This document shows positions 1 through 6,830 of a stretch of DNA of 17,114 nucleotides, in pieces. Source of the DNA: Candidatus Bathyarchaeota archaeon (GTDB lineage: Archaea > Thermoproteota > Bathyarchaeia > 40CM-2-53-6 > RBG-13-38-9); NCBI GenBank assembly GCA_026015225.1, contig JAOZGV010000126.1:1-17114 (forward strand). The letters run 5' to 3'. Position numbers and translations under genes: made by a program. Position 1 is the stretch's first letter. The number at the start of each line of letters is the position of its first letter. A model generated the notes under the pieces. It was not told the origin of the DNA and did not search any database. It saw only the letters and a list, made by a program, of their open reading frames with translations.

Positions 1-45
1 TAAAAGGATTGCCAGAAATACGGCCATATGCCTATTATGCTTCAA
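1..45 (-). CDS. Partial CDS: N-terminus of a secreted protein (paralogue of the 12859-14079 gene)
   Basis: The reverse strand from 45 down to 1 reads MKHNRHMAVFLAILL, starting at TTG (43-45). It is identical over these 15 codons to the N-terminus of the SBBP-repeat protein encoded at 12859-14079. The segment is the basic n-region and the beginning of the hydrophobic core of a signal peptide; the rest lies left of the window. An internal ATG (25-27) is an alternative start, but the basic KHNRH segment makes a better signal-peptide n-region, so I prefer TTG. The upstream DNA is also homologous to that of the paralogue, so a whole gene plus its promoter was duplicated. The body of the protein cannot be seen. 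Confidence 0.6.
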   Translation of the reverse strand, partial: MKHNRHMAVFLAILL

Positions 46-206
46 GCGAATACACCCGATTAAAAAGATAAGTACAAAGTCTTATTCTTAGTTATAATCG
101 ATTTGGCTTAAAAGATTATTTCTCACAAGCAAATTCTGTTGCTTGTTTATTCCATCAGCACCTTCCTTTCTTCCTTTATCCGATTACGTTAGGAGTCGCG
201 TTTCTC
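46..206. repeat. Paralogous upstream region, copy A (other copy 14080-14253)
   Basis: This non-coding stretch aligns along its length with 14080-14253. The best conserved block runs from about 90 to 140 (TATA element, then TTAAAAGATTATTTCTCACA, then AGCAAATTCTG) with only a few differences. It also includes a pyrimidine-rich block at 161-181; read on the reverse strand this gives GGATAAAGGAAGAAAGGAAG, a module seen again near other copies of the TTGGTGCG core at 10271-10282 and 12785-12820. Confidence 0.6.
91..100 (-). promoter_or_regulatory. Likely TATA/BRE promoter of the leftward gene at 1-45
   Basis: The reverse strand reads CGATTATAAC, preceded by CAAAT, an archaeal BRE+TATA-like sequence. 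It is conserved exactly in the paralogous upstream region at 14125-14134. Its centre is about 50 bases before the TTG start, which implies a leader of roughly 24 bases. Confidence 0.45.
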
Positions 207-217
207 GAGAGAGAGAG

Positions 218-232
218 CGCACCAAGTATATC
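218..232 (-). repeat. TTGGTGCG core element, copy 1 (reverse orientation)
   Basis: The reverse strand reads GATATACTTGGTGCG. A (GA)5G tract (207-217) lies immediately to the left on the + strand, and TCTC (231-234) overlaps the right edge. In the paralogous locus at 14263-14276 the same core sits next to a GA tract in the opposite orientation. Confidence 0.7.
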
Positions 233-511
233 TCCCACCTACTCCCACGCCCTCATTCTCATCCTCATACTCCTACTGTCTTCATACCAAATTAAGCCTA
301 ATTTAGTATATTTAGCACCCTCATCCTAAGTACTAGTAGGAGCAGGTGAATATGAGTACCAGTTATATTTTCAGGATTAGGACATTTTTAGTACCAGGGT
401 ATTTTTAGTATTAGAGTATTTTTAGGAGGAGCAGGGTATCATTATTTGAGTATTAGTATTAGAGTATTTTTAGGAGTAGGGTATTAGTATTAGGGTATTG
501 GTGTGTGTGTG

Positions 512-525
512 GGTACCTTGGTGCG
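512..525 (+). repeat. TTGGTGCG core element, copy 2
   Basis: GGTACCTTGGTGCG follows a (GT)n tract at 501-510. It lies 37 bases beyond the 3' end of the leftward gene at 563-1558. The following bases (AGCATCTAAATTTAA) match the sequence after copy 8 at 15484-15498. Confidence 0.7.
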
Positions 526-562
526 AGCATCTAAATTTAACTCAAGCACCTGCTTTATGCTA

Positions 563-1558
563 TTACTGATTAATCTTTTCTGCTATTATTTGCGCTTTAA
601 TAGCATCCTCAACAGTCGCCAAAGGTTTCTTTCCTTGGAGTATGCAATCGATGAAGTGAGAATCTATTTGATAATGGCCCCAAACTTTTGTACCGCGCAT
701 TTTAAATGTCCATTCAGTTCGGAATTTTTCATCTACTAGCGATATGTGATTATTCCATGTCGCTCTCAAAACGCTAGTGTTGTTACCAAAAATCTCTAAT
801 CTGGCCGTTCCTTCTTGGGTCAAAATAGATGCGCTATAATGAAGAATGCCAATTGCATTATTTGAGAGTCTAATGATGACTGCGGTATTATAAACGGTGT
901 AATTATTTAGAACAGGTAATGGAACATAATTTGACATCCATTTAGCGTCAATAATCTCTGAGTCAAAAAGCCATCTTACAAGATCCAGTGATAAGATTGA
1001 GAGGGTAAAATCAGGGTATCCGCTACTTTTTTTTGTATTCCAAGCCCACGAGTTGGATGGCCATTGGGTAGCCAAATCTTTTGTAGGGATGAGTTCACAG
1101 AAATTTAGTGAAATTGGTTTTCCTATAACAAACTCATCTATCAGTTCTTTAGCTTTTGCATAATTTGGAGTAAAACGAAATGTCAGGTCGGGCATTAATA
1201 TCACTTTTGATTCATTTGCAATTTCAATTAACTGCTTAGATTCGTTTACATCTTGAGTCAGTGGTATTTCACAAAACACATGTTTGCTATTAGCTAGAGC
1301 TTCAGAAACCATATTAAAATGGAATTGTGTTGGTGTTGTTACGACTATAGCATCGATATCAGGATTCCTGAGAGCTTCTTTATAATCAAGATAATATTTT
1401 ATGTTATGCTCTGACGCCACCTCTTTTGCGAGGTCTTCTATTATGTCAATGACAGCTATCAACTCGGCATTTGGTATTTTTTTAAATGCAGGCACATGAG
1501 TTTGTCTACCTATGAAACCAAGGCCTGCTACAGCAACTCCAACTTTATTTTTTATCAT
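563..1558 (-). CDS. Gfo/Idh/MocA-family oxidoreductase-like protein with replaced catalytic residues
   Basis: The 331-residue protein has the family's N-terminal Rossmann fold: GLGFIG at 12-17, a following acidic residue in AVID (about 36-39), and the IVVTTPTQFH strand-loop typical of the family at 71-80. The C-terminal part matches the GFO/IDH/MocA alpha/beta domain, ending with the usual DAIKAQIIAEKI helix. Known active members carry an EKP motif and an Asp..His pair in a GGG..D.G.H.xD segment. Here EKP reads EIP (97-99), and the second segment reads SGYPDFTLSILSLDLVRW (179-196) with no His. NAD(P) binding therefore seems intact, but the standard hydride-transfer chemistry may be lost or different. 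The start is ATG at 1558, with AGGAG about a dozen bases upstream. Substrate unknown. Confidence 0.85.
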   Translation of the reverse strand: MIKNKVGVAVAGLGFIGRQTHVPAFKKIPNAELIAVIDIIEDLAKEVASEHNIKYYLDYKEALRNPDIDAIVVTTPTQFHFNMVSEALANSKHVFCEIPLTQDVNESKQLIEIANESKVILMPDLTFRFTPNYAKAKELIDEFVIGKPISLNFCELIPTKDLATQWPSNSWAWNTKKSSGYPDFTLSILSLDLVRWLFDSEIIDAKWMSNYVPLPVLNNYTVYNTAVIIRLSNNAIGILHYSASILTQEGTARLEIFGNNTSVLRATWNNHISLVDEKFRTEWTFKMRGTKVWGHYQIDSHFIDCILQGKKPLATVEDAIKAQIIAEKINQ

Positions 1559-1627
1559 TTTTTTAATTTTCTCCTAAATATCGATAATAGAGAATCGTCG
1601 AACAATCATCGTTATAGTTAATTTGAT

Positions 1628-1768
1628 TTAAATCGATATCCCCCGCTCTTGGAGCTCCCAATCCTATGGTATTCCTTCTTTATCCCAACCTCGAAGTTTG
1701 AAGTATTTTCCAAGCATTTCATTTAATCTTACAACATGTCCTTTTGATGACCCAGACGAAAGTTCTAA
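1628..1768 (-). pseudogene. Remnant of the 3' end of an aldehyde:ferredoxin oxidoreductase gene
   Basis: The reverse strand translates as SSGSSKGHVVRLNEML, then GKYFKLRGWDKEGIP, an in-frame TAG (1674-1676), and DWELQERGISI before a TAA (1628-1630). This resembles the C-terminal tail of tungsten-containing aldehyde:ferredoxin oxidoreductases, where a (L/M)LDEYYxLRGWDxxGxP segment is followed by a short helix ending near a Leu-Gly. Only about 45 codons remain. An in-frame stop lies upstream at about 1790-1792 and there is no start codon, so it is a decayed fragment. The identification rests on memory of the family. Confidence 0.55.
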
Positions 1769-1778
1769 GTAATAGAAA

Positions 1779-1786
1779 CTATAAAA
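1779..1786 (+). promoter_or_regulatory. TATA-like element for the DUF420-like gene
   Basis: CTATAAAA lies about 29 bases before the ATG at 1812 and 13 bases before the ATG at 1796. Archaeal spacing would put transcription start near 1809, which favours a leaderless start at 1812. This conflicts with the protein-based argument for the 1796 start. Confidence 0.4.
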
Positions 1787-1811
1787 TTCTTAATTATGGG
1801 AATTATATCAG

Positions 1812-2204
1812 ATGCTAACTTCATTTTACAACTATCAATATTTTTTTTTATTATCAGGTGGAATTTACTTTGTTCGTAGAAAAGAACAAAATGTGAAAAT
1901 GCATCGTTCTTTAATGTTAATTGCTGTAATTCTGAATGCTATTTCCATTATCCTAGTAATGGGCAGAGTTTTCATAACCGAAATAGAGAACATCGTCATG
2001 GAATTCTATGAATTTACACCATTACTAATGTGGACTCATGGATTAACTGGAGGATTGGCTCAAGTATTGGGTATTTCTTTTCTATTCAAACATCCTCCTA
2101 AGATTCGTTGGGGAATGAGAATTACAACTACATTATGGACAATAGCATTGCTACTTGGAATTGCTGTTTATATTTTTCATGAAGTCAATCATCATGCACA
2201 TTAG
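1812..2204 (+). CDS. DUF420-like multi-pass membrane protein (probable frameshift near the N-terminus)
   Basis: As an uninterrupted frame from ATG 1812 it is 130 residues. Hydrophobic segments lie at about 8-21, 33-53, 71-92 and 104-122. His31 in KMHRSLM, His76 in WTHGLTGG and a His-rich end (HEVNHHAH) match the spaced histidines of the DUF420/YozB family; molecular function unknown. The first helix is short in this frame. If read from ATG 1796 in the +1-offset frame, the protein begins MGIISDANFILQLSIFFF and, after a shift in the T9 run at 1841-1849, joins LLSGGIYFVRRK to give a full-length first helix. The intact gene is therefore probably 1796-2204 with a one-base indel, either a sequencing error or a real frameshift. 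Confidence 0.7.
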   Translation: MLTSFYNYQYFFLLSGGIYFVRRKEQNVKMHRSLMLIAVILNAISIILVMGRVFITEIENIVMEFYEFTPLLMWTHGLTGGLAQVLGISFLFKHPPKIRWGMRITTTLWTIALLLGIAVYIFHEVNHHAH

Positions 2205-2391
2205 TGCGTGAGTTATAAGCGTGCGCTATATATTCAAAAAATCAATAAAATCATTCAATCTTTATATCTGTAAATTTTCTTCTTTCCATTCCTGAAAAAG
2301 CGGATATAGCCATCAATATGCTTTTTATTTTGCCTATTTTAGCGCGCACTCCTTAACATTCTATTTAGAAATTCTAGTTAGACTTTTGTTT

Positions 2392-2604
2392 TTATGCTTT
2401 CTTTCTTCGCCGTCTAGCAAATCTGATAATTATTTTTTTATCCCCTTCATAATCATCTTTCTTTTTTGGATTAATTTTTATTAATTCATTTAATGCTTTA
2501 ATAGCGCACATTCGATATTCTGGATCAATCATTTTATTATAATATGCTATTCCATCATCGACTATTTTTTCTAATGCTTTTATTTTTTCTTTCATTTTTT
2601 TCAC
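2392..2604 (-). CDS. Small lysine-rich hypothetical protein
   Basis: A 70-residue ORF starts at GTG (2602-2604) with an in-frame ATG at 2593-2595 as an alternative. Residues 1-48 look helical and amphipathic (KIKALEKIVDDGIAYYNKMI, then CAIKALNELIKI). The tail is strongly basic (IIIRFARRRRKKA), which would suit nucleic-acid contact. I do not recognise the family. A second tiny ORF, 2641-2733, lies just upstream on the same strand, so the two could be a small operon. No transmembrane segment or cysteine pair is visible apart from a single Cys. Confidence 0.5.
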   Translation of the reverse strand: MKKMKEKIKALEKIVDDGIAYYNKMIDPEYRMCAIKALNELIKINPKKKDDYEGDKKIIIRFARRRRKKA

Positions 2605-2640
2605 ATAGTATAAATATAGGGGGAGATAGGTGGGGTAAAA

Positions 2641-2733
2641 CTATTCTTCAACAAATACTTTTTCTGAAAACACAGATTCTAATTTTTCCATTCTAATTTT
2701 TAATTCCTCAATTTCCTTTTCTCTAAATAACAT
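2641..2733 (-). CDS. Possible 30-residue coiled-coil mini-protein
   Basis: ATG at 2731-2733 opens a frame reading MLFREKEIEELKIRMEKLES and then VFSEKVFVEE, ending at TAG (2641-2643). The heptad-like spacing of hydrophobic residues suggests a short coiled coil. It lies 37 bases upstream of the 2392-2604 ORF on the same strand. No clear ribosome binding site is visible. Short length makes this weak. Confidence 0.25.
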   Translation of the reverse strand: MLFREKEIEELKIRMEKLESVFSEKVFVEE

Positions 2734-2820
2734 TTTCGTTTTGTTTATCCATCCATAAAACCCCTCGTCTTATCAAGAAAATTCATTATAATACCATACA
2801 ATAGACAAAACGTTTCTTTA

Positions 2821-2829
2821 GATATATAT
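2821..2829 (+). promoter_or_regulatory. TATA-like element for the 2857 gene
   Basis: GATATATAT lies about 32 bases before the ATG at 2857. Standard archaeal spacing puts transcription start a few bases before the start codon, which suggests a leaderless or very short-leader transcript. Confidence 0.4.
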
Positions 2830-2856
2830 CAAAGTTTAATTTGATATAATTAAGAC

Positions 2857-3273
2857 ATGGAAAGATCGATCAAGAAGATAATTTTTACTTGTTTATTAGG
2901 ATATTTATTGATCTTGGCGACTGCGATAGTGTTGACAATCATTATAAAACTAGTAACAGGATATTTTCCATCTTTTGACTTTTTTACACTTGCTTTGATA
3001 ACATTTAGATTGTCTGAAATAAATCAATTCTTTATCGTTACGCCTTTCTTAGTTGCAATACTAACGATGTTGATTTTATGCAGGGCTTTAATAAACAATC
3101 GAATAACCTCCGGTATTAGCATGGCTTTTTACTACTTTTTAGTAACAATTTTTTTTGTTATTACTGGATCAGGAGACTTTCCTTTCTGGATTTCGACGAT
3201 CTGGATTGTCTGGGTATTTAATATCGGAGTCATCTCGTCTATTATAGTAGACAAGTTATGTATTAAGAGATAA
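2857..3273 (+). CDS. Four-helix integral membrane protein of unknown function
   Basis: The protein has 138 residues with hydrophobic segments at about 8-33, 58-75, 86-104 and 108-131. A basic N-terminus (MERSIKK) and a basic C-terminus (DKLCIKR) suggest both ends are cytoplasmic. Aromatic residues (FPSFDFFT, GSGDFPFW) sit in the extra-membrane turns. I see no catalytic or binding motif and do not recognise the family. It appears to be transcribed alone from the promoter at 2821; the next gene has its own TATA-like element at 3323. Confidence 0.65.
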   Translation: MERSIKKIIFTCLLGYLLILATAIVLTIIIKLVTGYFPSFDFFTLALITFRLSEINQFFIVTPFLVAILTMLILCRALINNRITSGISMAFYYFLVTIFFVITGSGDFPFWISTIWIVWVFNIGVISSIIVDKLCIKR

Positions 3274-3322
3274 AATCAAAATGCGCACGCCATCAATGAT
3301 GCTGTTGTCAGGAATAACAAAG

Positions 3323-3331
3323 AAATATAAT
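3323..3331 (+). promoter_or_regulatory. TATA-like element for the racemase-family gene
   Basis: AAATATAAT lies about 34 bases before the ATG at 3361, a spacing compatible with a short or absent leader. Confidence 0.35.
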
Positions 3332-3360
3332 GTCGGTGCTAATATTTTATCTGAAATTAT

Positions 3361-4056
3361 ATGAAAAAAATCGGTCTTATTGGAGGCATGAGCTGGGAGT
3401 CAACTGTTGAATACTACCGAATTATAAATGAAGAGACTAACAAGAGATTGGGCGGTCTCCATTCGGCTAAAATAATAATGTATAGTTTTGATTTTGATGA
3501 GATAGAGAAATTCCAAAGTCAGGGAAGATGGGATAGCGCGACCGATGTGATGATCGAGGTAGCAAAAAGGATCGAAAAAGCTGGGGCAGAAATAATTCTT
3601 ATTTGCACAAACACAATGCATAAAATGTTCGCTCAAATTGAGGAAAGCGTTACAATTCCTGTACTACATATATTGGATGTAACCGCCGAAGCCATCAAGT
3701 CAAAGGAAATTAAAAAAGTTGGCTTACTTGGAACGAAGTTTACGATGGAACAAGAATTTTATAAAGAAAGATTGAAGAGCGCCCATGGAATTGAGGTAAT
3801 AATTCCAGACGCGCAAGATATGGAAAAAGTTAACAAAATAATCTACGAGGAATTATGTAGAGGCAAGATCAAGGAGTCATCAAAAGAACTTCTCAAACAG
3901 ATTATTGAAGGATTAGTGGATGAAGGAGCTGAAGGGATAGTGCTGGGATGTACTGAATTGCCTTTATTAATCAAAAAAGAAGACTCATCAGTTCCAATTT
4001 TTGACACATGTAGTCTTCATGCAAAAAAAGCGGTCGAAATCTCATTAGAAACTTAG
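3361..4056 (+). CDS. Aspartate/glutamate racemase family protein (amino-acid racemase)
   Basis: The 231-residue protein begins KKIGLIGGMSWEST (2-15), the glycine-rich strand-loop of the cofactor-independent Asp/Glu racemase family. It carries the two catalytic-type cysteines of the pair: Cys82 in ICTNTMH and Cys197 in LGCTELPLL. In this family the two thiols act as acid and base on either face of the alpha carbon, interconverting L- and D-amino acids without pyridoxal phosphate. Length is normal for the family. The sequence is closest in feel to the YgeA/RacX branch, where true substrates range beyond aspartate, so the substrate is open. It stands alone between a membrane protein and the repair operon, with its own TATA-like element. 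Confidence 0.87.
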   Translation: MKKIGLIGGMSWESTVEYYRIINEETNKRLGGLHSAKIIMYSFDFDEIEKFQSQGRWDSATDVMIEVAKRIEKAGAEIILICTNTMHKMFAQIEESVTIPVLHILDVTAEAIKSKEIKKVGLLGTKFTMEQEFYKERLKSAHGIEVIIPDAQDMEKVNKIIYEELCRGKIKESSKELLKQIIEGLVDEGAEGIVLGCTELPLLIKKEDSSVPIFDTCSLHAKKAVEISLET

Positions 4057-4153
4057 GAATTCTCGTAAAATGGAATAATTGACTTATTAATGATTCAAAT
4101 AGTAAATTGTATTCTTATTTGAAAATTAATGTTGTAAAAGATTTCATCTCATT

Positions 4154-4160
4154 GGAGTGA
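4154..4160 (+). promoter_or_regulatory. Shine-Dalgarno site of nurA
   Basis: GGAGTGA, six bases before the ATG at 4167, matches the archaeal anti-SD complement (GGAGGTGA) apart from one missing G. It fixes the nurA start and implies that the first gene of the repair block is translated from a led mRNA. Confidence 0.6.
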
Positions 4161-4166
4161 ATTTGA

Positions 4167-5276
4167 ATGAGCCTTAAAGCTACAAAGAAACTCATTAAAA
4201 AACTTGACGCCCTTATCGTTGATGGTAATATAGGAGAACCCCACTTCAGTGATAAGAGCATCAAGACATTCCCCTTAGATCGGAATGGTTTCAAGTTAAT
4301 AAGGGAATCAGAATCTAAAAGAAAACTCTTTTTTGTTGATGGTGGAAACCAAGAGATAATCGGGGCACCAAACTTCTCACTTCAGTTAAACAGGATTTCA
4401 TTTGGCATCTGGTCAGGAAAGAATAGAATATCTGAGGGAAAAATTCCAAGAAAATTTGAGTTCTTCTCTGCCACTCATTCGAGTTTTAGAGATGAAGAGA
4501 TCCACTATGATACTACAGCAATAGCTGCAATAGATGAATTTGAAAAATTCATACCAGATGAAAGGGATCTATCTTTTAATTCCTTAGATCGAACTGTCAT
4601 GAATGGAAATAGTAGGGCTGATATAGGACGTGTTGCTTCTATAGCAAGAAGATTCGCAGAATGGCAGTTCGCAAATATATTGATCGAAAATGAGATGGAA
4701 TATGGTGATGTTTTAGTTCTCGATGGAACTCTGCAGTCAGCCTTCACAAATGAGAGAAAATATCTAGAACGTCTCTATGAGAGTGCTAGAAAGAAAGGCG
4801 TTGTAATAACGGGGCTTTCAAAAACCAGTTCTCTGTTTACTACGACCGGCCTTTCTCTATTGGGCGCGGTTAATGAACTCGCTGAAGAAAAAACTATCTC
4901 AAGAGAGTGGTATTACATTGTTGCTGAATCCCAAAGTGTGGATCATAATGTTGTAATATTTTTTTTAAAATTAAACAAAGCATCTGAACGCATTTTTAGA
5001 TACGAGGTTCAGCGTGAGAAGTTTTATAACTTAAGTGACAATGAGTTAGTTGAGATAATGACCTTGTTGGTGAAGAATTCATCAGATGCCACATTTCCAG
5101 GATATCCTTATGGTCTTATAGACGTAGACAGATTGGCAAGAGTCTCTTATGATGAAATTGAGTATTACAGGGGAATGATTTTATCTCAGATGAACGAGCT
5201 TGGTAAATGGAGAAAGTTCAGCCGCCATATATACGCTTCAGACGCTCATAGCATACTCAACATATTAGTTGGTTGA
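4167..5276 (+). CDS. nurA: DNA double-strand break repair nuclease NurA
   Basis: NurA is the 5'-to-3' exonuclease/endonuclease that partners the HerA translocase in archaeal DNA end resection. The 369-residue protein has the family's RNase H-like metal site: Asp58 in LFFVDGGN, Asp186 in VLVLDGTL, Lys219 in ITGLSKTS, and a conserved C-terminal Asp-Ala-His (YASDAHSILN, about 356-365). Length is usual for archaeal NurA. It opens a tightly packed block, nurA-herA-mre11-rad50. Its TGA stop at 5274-5276 overlaps a TTG in the herA frame at 5273, forming a TTGA junction. The SD at 4154 and an upstream gap of 110 bases suggest the operon promoter lies there, though I see no convincing TATA element. 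Confidence 0.95.
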   Translation: MSLKATKKLIKKLDALIVDGNIGEPHFSDKSIKTFPLDRNGFKLIRESESKRKLFFVDGGNQEIIGAPNFSLQLNRISFGIWSGKNRISEGKIPRKFEFFSATHSSFRDEEIHYDTTAIAAIDEFEKFIPDERDLSFNSLDRTVMNGNSRADIGRVASIARRFAEWQFANILIENEMEYGDVLVLDGTLQSAFTNERKYLERLYESARKKGVVITGLSKTSSLFTTTGLSLLGAVNELAEEKTISREWYYIVAESQSVDHNVVIFFLKLNKASERIFRYEVQREKFYNLSDNELVEIMTLLVKNSSDATFPGYPYGLIDVDRLARVSYDEIEYYRGMILSQMNELGKWRKFSRHIYASDAHSILNILVG

Positions 5277-5281
5277 TCCTA

Positions 5282-6823
5282 ATGGAAGAAAATCTGGATA
5301 TAGCCGGACAAGTTATTGGAGGCGATGTTGCAGGGATACTTATTCGAGAGAAAAGTGGGAAAAAAATAGAACTAGGCGATCTTTTAGTTACGGATGAGGA
5401 AGGTGGCTATATTATACTTCAAGTTTATGATCTATGCTATGGAAGCCAAATACCTCAATCAGTAAGAGAGCTGGCAGCAGGAATTAAGCTTGAAGGTTAT
5501 GGGTCCGGACTAGATTTTATCGATCCAAAACTGAGAAACTATACTCTTGCTCAAGTCAAAGCTGTTGCAAGAGTTACCAAAAATACTGCCAGGATCCCAA
5601 AAATTCTCCCAAATTTCTTCTCCTCGGTAAAATATTTGAAAGAAGAAGATCTTGGTTTCTTAACTAAACCATCTAATCCTGTTTATCTAGGAAAAGTGAG
5701 GAGTGGATCGAAGATAATAGATGTTGAAGTCTTCCTCAATGGAGAAGACTTCTTCACACATCATGTTCTCATTCCAGCAACAACTGGCAGAGGAAAAAGT
5801 AACTTTGTCAAAGTAATGTTATGGAGTGTTCTTGGGCAAAGAAAATTCGGTTTATTGGTCTTGGATCCACATGATGAATATTATGGAAAGAATGCAAAAG
5901 GTCTCAAAGATCATCTAGATAAAAAGACTGACTTGTCATATTACTCTTCAGATCCTCCGATTGGGGCCAATACACTAGTGATCAATTTAAGATCTATTGA
6001 ACCCCGACACTTTGATGGGATCGTCGATTTTACTGATGCTCAACACGATGCCATTACGATATATTATCGAGAATATAGAGAACTCTGGATCGAAAAGATT
6101 ATCCTTGGTGAACAGATAGAGAACATTCATCCTAAAACCCTTAGTGTTTTGCAGAGGAAATTCAGATCAATTCTCGGAATAACTGTTCAAGAAGGGGAGA
6201 TAATATGTGCAAGTAGAGTATTTAGTGATAGCTCAGGCATCACAACAACCGAAGATATTGTAGGCGCTTTAGAAAGTGGGAAGATAGTGATTGTTGACAC
6301 CTCAAATATAGGCGACGAAGCAGAACTTTTGATCGGAAGCATAGTAGCCAGTAAAGTATTCTCAAAGTATCAAGAATATAAATCAAAAGGTATACTTTCT
6401 GAAAGACCTGTGGTTAGCATCGTTATTGAAGAAGCTCCTAGGGTTCTAGGAAGCGATAGGCTCTCGACATCAGGAGAGAACATTTTTAGTAGAATTGCAA
6501 GAGAAGGCAGAAAATTCAGAGTCGGTCTGGTCGCAATTACACAATTAACTAGTGTAATTCCAAGAACGATCCTCACAAATTTAAATACAAAAATAATTCT
6601 TGGAAACGAAATGGCCACCGAAAGGCATGCTATCATTGAGAGCGCGGCTCAGGACTTAGCTAAAGATGAGAGAAATATAGCCAGTTTGGATAAAGGTGAA
6701 GCTATAGTTAGCAGTATCTTTACAAGATTCGCTGTTCCGATACACATTCCACTCTTTGAAGACCTCGTAAACAAAGCAAATTTTGATCATGAGGAGAATG
6801 GAAATATAGTCTTTGAGGAGTAA
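5282..6823 (+). CDS. herA: HerA DNA translocase (HAS-barrel, FtsK/HerA ATPase)
   Basis: HerA is a hexameric ATPase that pumps DNA into the NurA nuclease. Counting from an upstream in-frame TTG at 5273 the protein is 516 residues; from the ATG at 5282 it is 513, which I prefer, although the TTG overlaps the nurA stop and could be used in coupled translation. An N-terminal HAS-barrel (GQVIGGDVAGILI) precedes the RecA-like core. In 516-residue numbering, Walker A is ATTGRGKSN (169-177), with GSG replaced by GRG. Walker B is IVIEEAP (383-389), with EE where many relatives have DE. Conserved HerA segments LVLDPHDEY (about 195-203), REGRKFRVGL and AITQLTSVIPRTI follow. The gene lies five bases after nurA and seven before mre11. 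Confidence 0.95.
   Translation: MEENLDIAGQVIGGDVAGILIREKSGKKIELGDLLVTDEEGGYIILQVYDLCYGSQIPQSVRELAAGIKLEGYGSGLDFIDPKLRNYTLAQVKAVARVTKNTARIPKILPNFFSSVKYLKEEDLGFLTKPSNPVYLGKVRSGSKIIDVEVFLNGEDFFTHHVLIPATTGRGKSNFVKVMLWSVLGQRKFGLLVLDPHDEYYGKNAKGLKDHLDKKTDLSYYSSDPPIGANTLVINLRSIEPRHFDGIVDFTDAQHDAITIYYREYRELWIEKIILGEQIENIHPKTLSVLQRKFRSILGITVQEGEIICASRVFSDSSGITTTEDIVGALESGKIVIVDTSNIGDEAELLIGSIVASKVFSKYQEYKSKGILSERPVVSIVIEEAPRVLGSDRLSTSGENIFSRIAREGRKFRVGLVAITQLTSVIPRTILTNLNTKIILGNEMATERHAIIESAAQDLAKDERNIASLDKGEAIVSSIFTRFAVPIHIPLFEDLVNKANFDHEENGNIVFEE
6815..6820 (+). promoter_or_regulatory. Shine-Dalgarno site of mre11
   Basis: GAGGAG inside the last two herA codons lies ten bases before the TTG at 6831. 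It supports TTG, not the internal ATG at 6849, as the mre11 start and indicates translation coupled to herA. Confidence 0.65.
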
Positions 6824-6830
6824 TTGGTAG

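Larger units (their letters stand above)
218..525. mobile_element. MITE-like intergenic repeat, copy A, bounded by inverted core motifs
   Basis: The segment starts with CGCACCAAGTATATC and ends with GGTACCTTGGTGCG, so its ends are imperfect inverted repeats. The interior has a pyrimidine-rich left third and a right part built from iterated GTATTTTTAG and GGTATTAGTATT units. About 290 bp is homologous to 12405-12680: shared landmarks are an ATTAAGCC(T/C)AATTTAG(T/C)ATATTTAGC-type block, then GTACTAGTAGG(A/G)GCAGGTGA, then the iterated units, then the (GT)n tract and core. No ORF of note lies inside, so it would be a non-autonomous element. Mobility is inferred only from the terminal repeats and the second copy. 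Confidence 0.5.

Noticed and set aside
503..739. Open frame of 78 codons on +
   Set aside because: It starts in the (GT)n/core repeat and overlaps the 3' end of the well-supported Gfo/Idh gene on the other strand; its residues show no family pattern.
2251..2349. GTG-started 32-codon frame on - (VRAKIGKIKSILMAISAFSG and 12 more residues)
   Set aside because: It begins inside a GCGCGCAC tract, has no properly spaced ribosome binding site or promoter, and matches no family I know; it may be a relic, but support is too thin.
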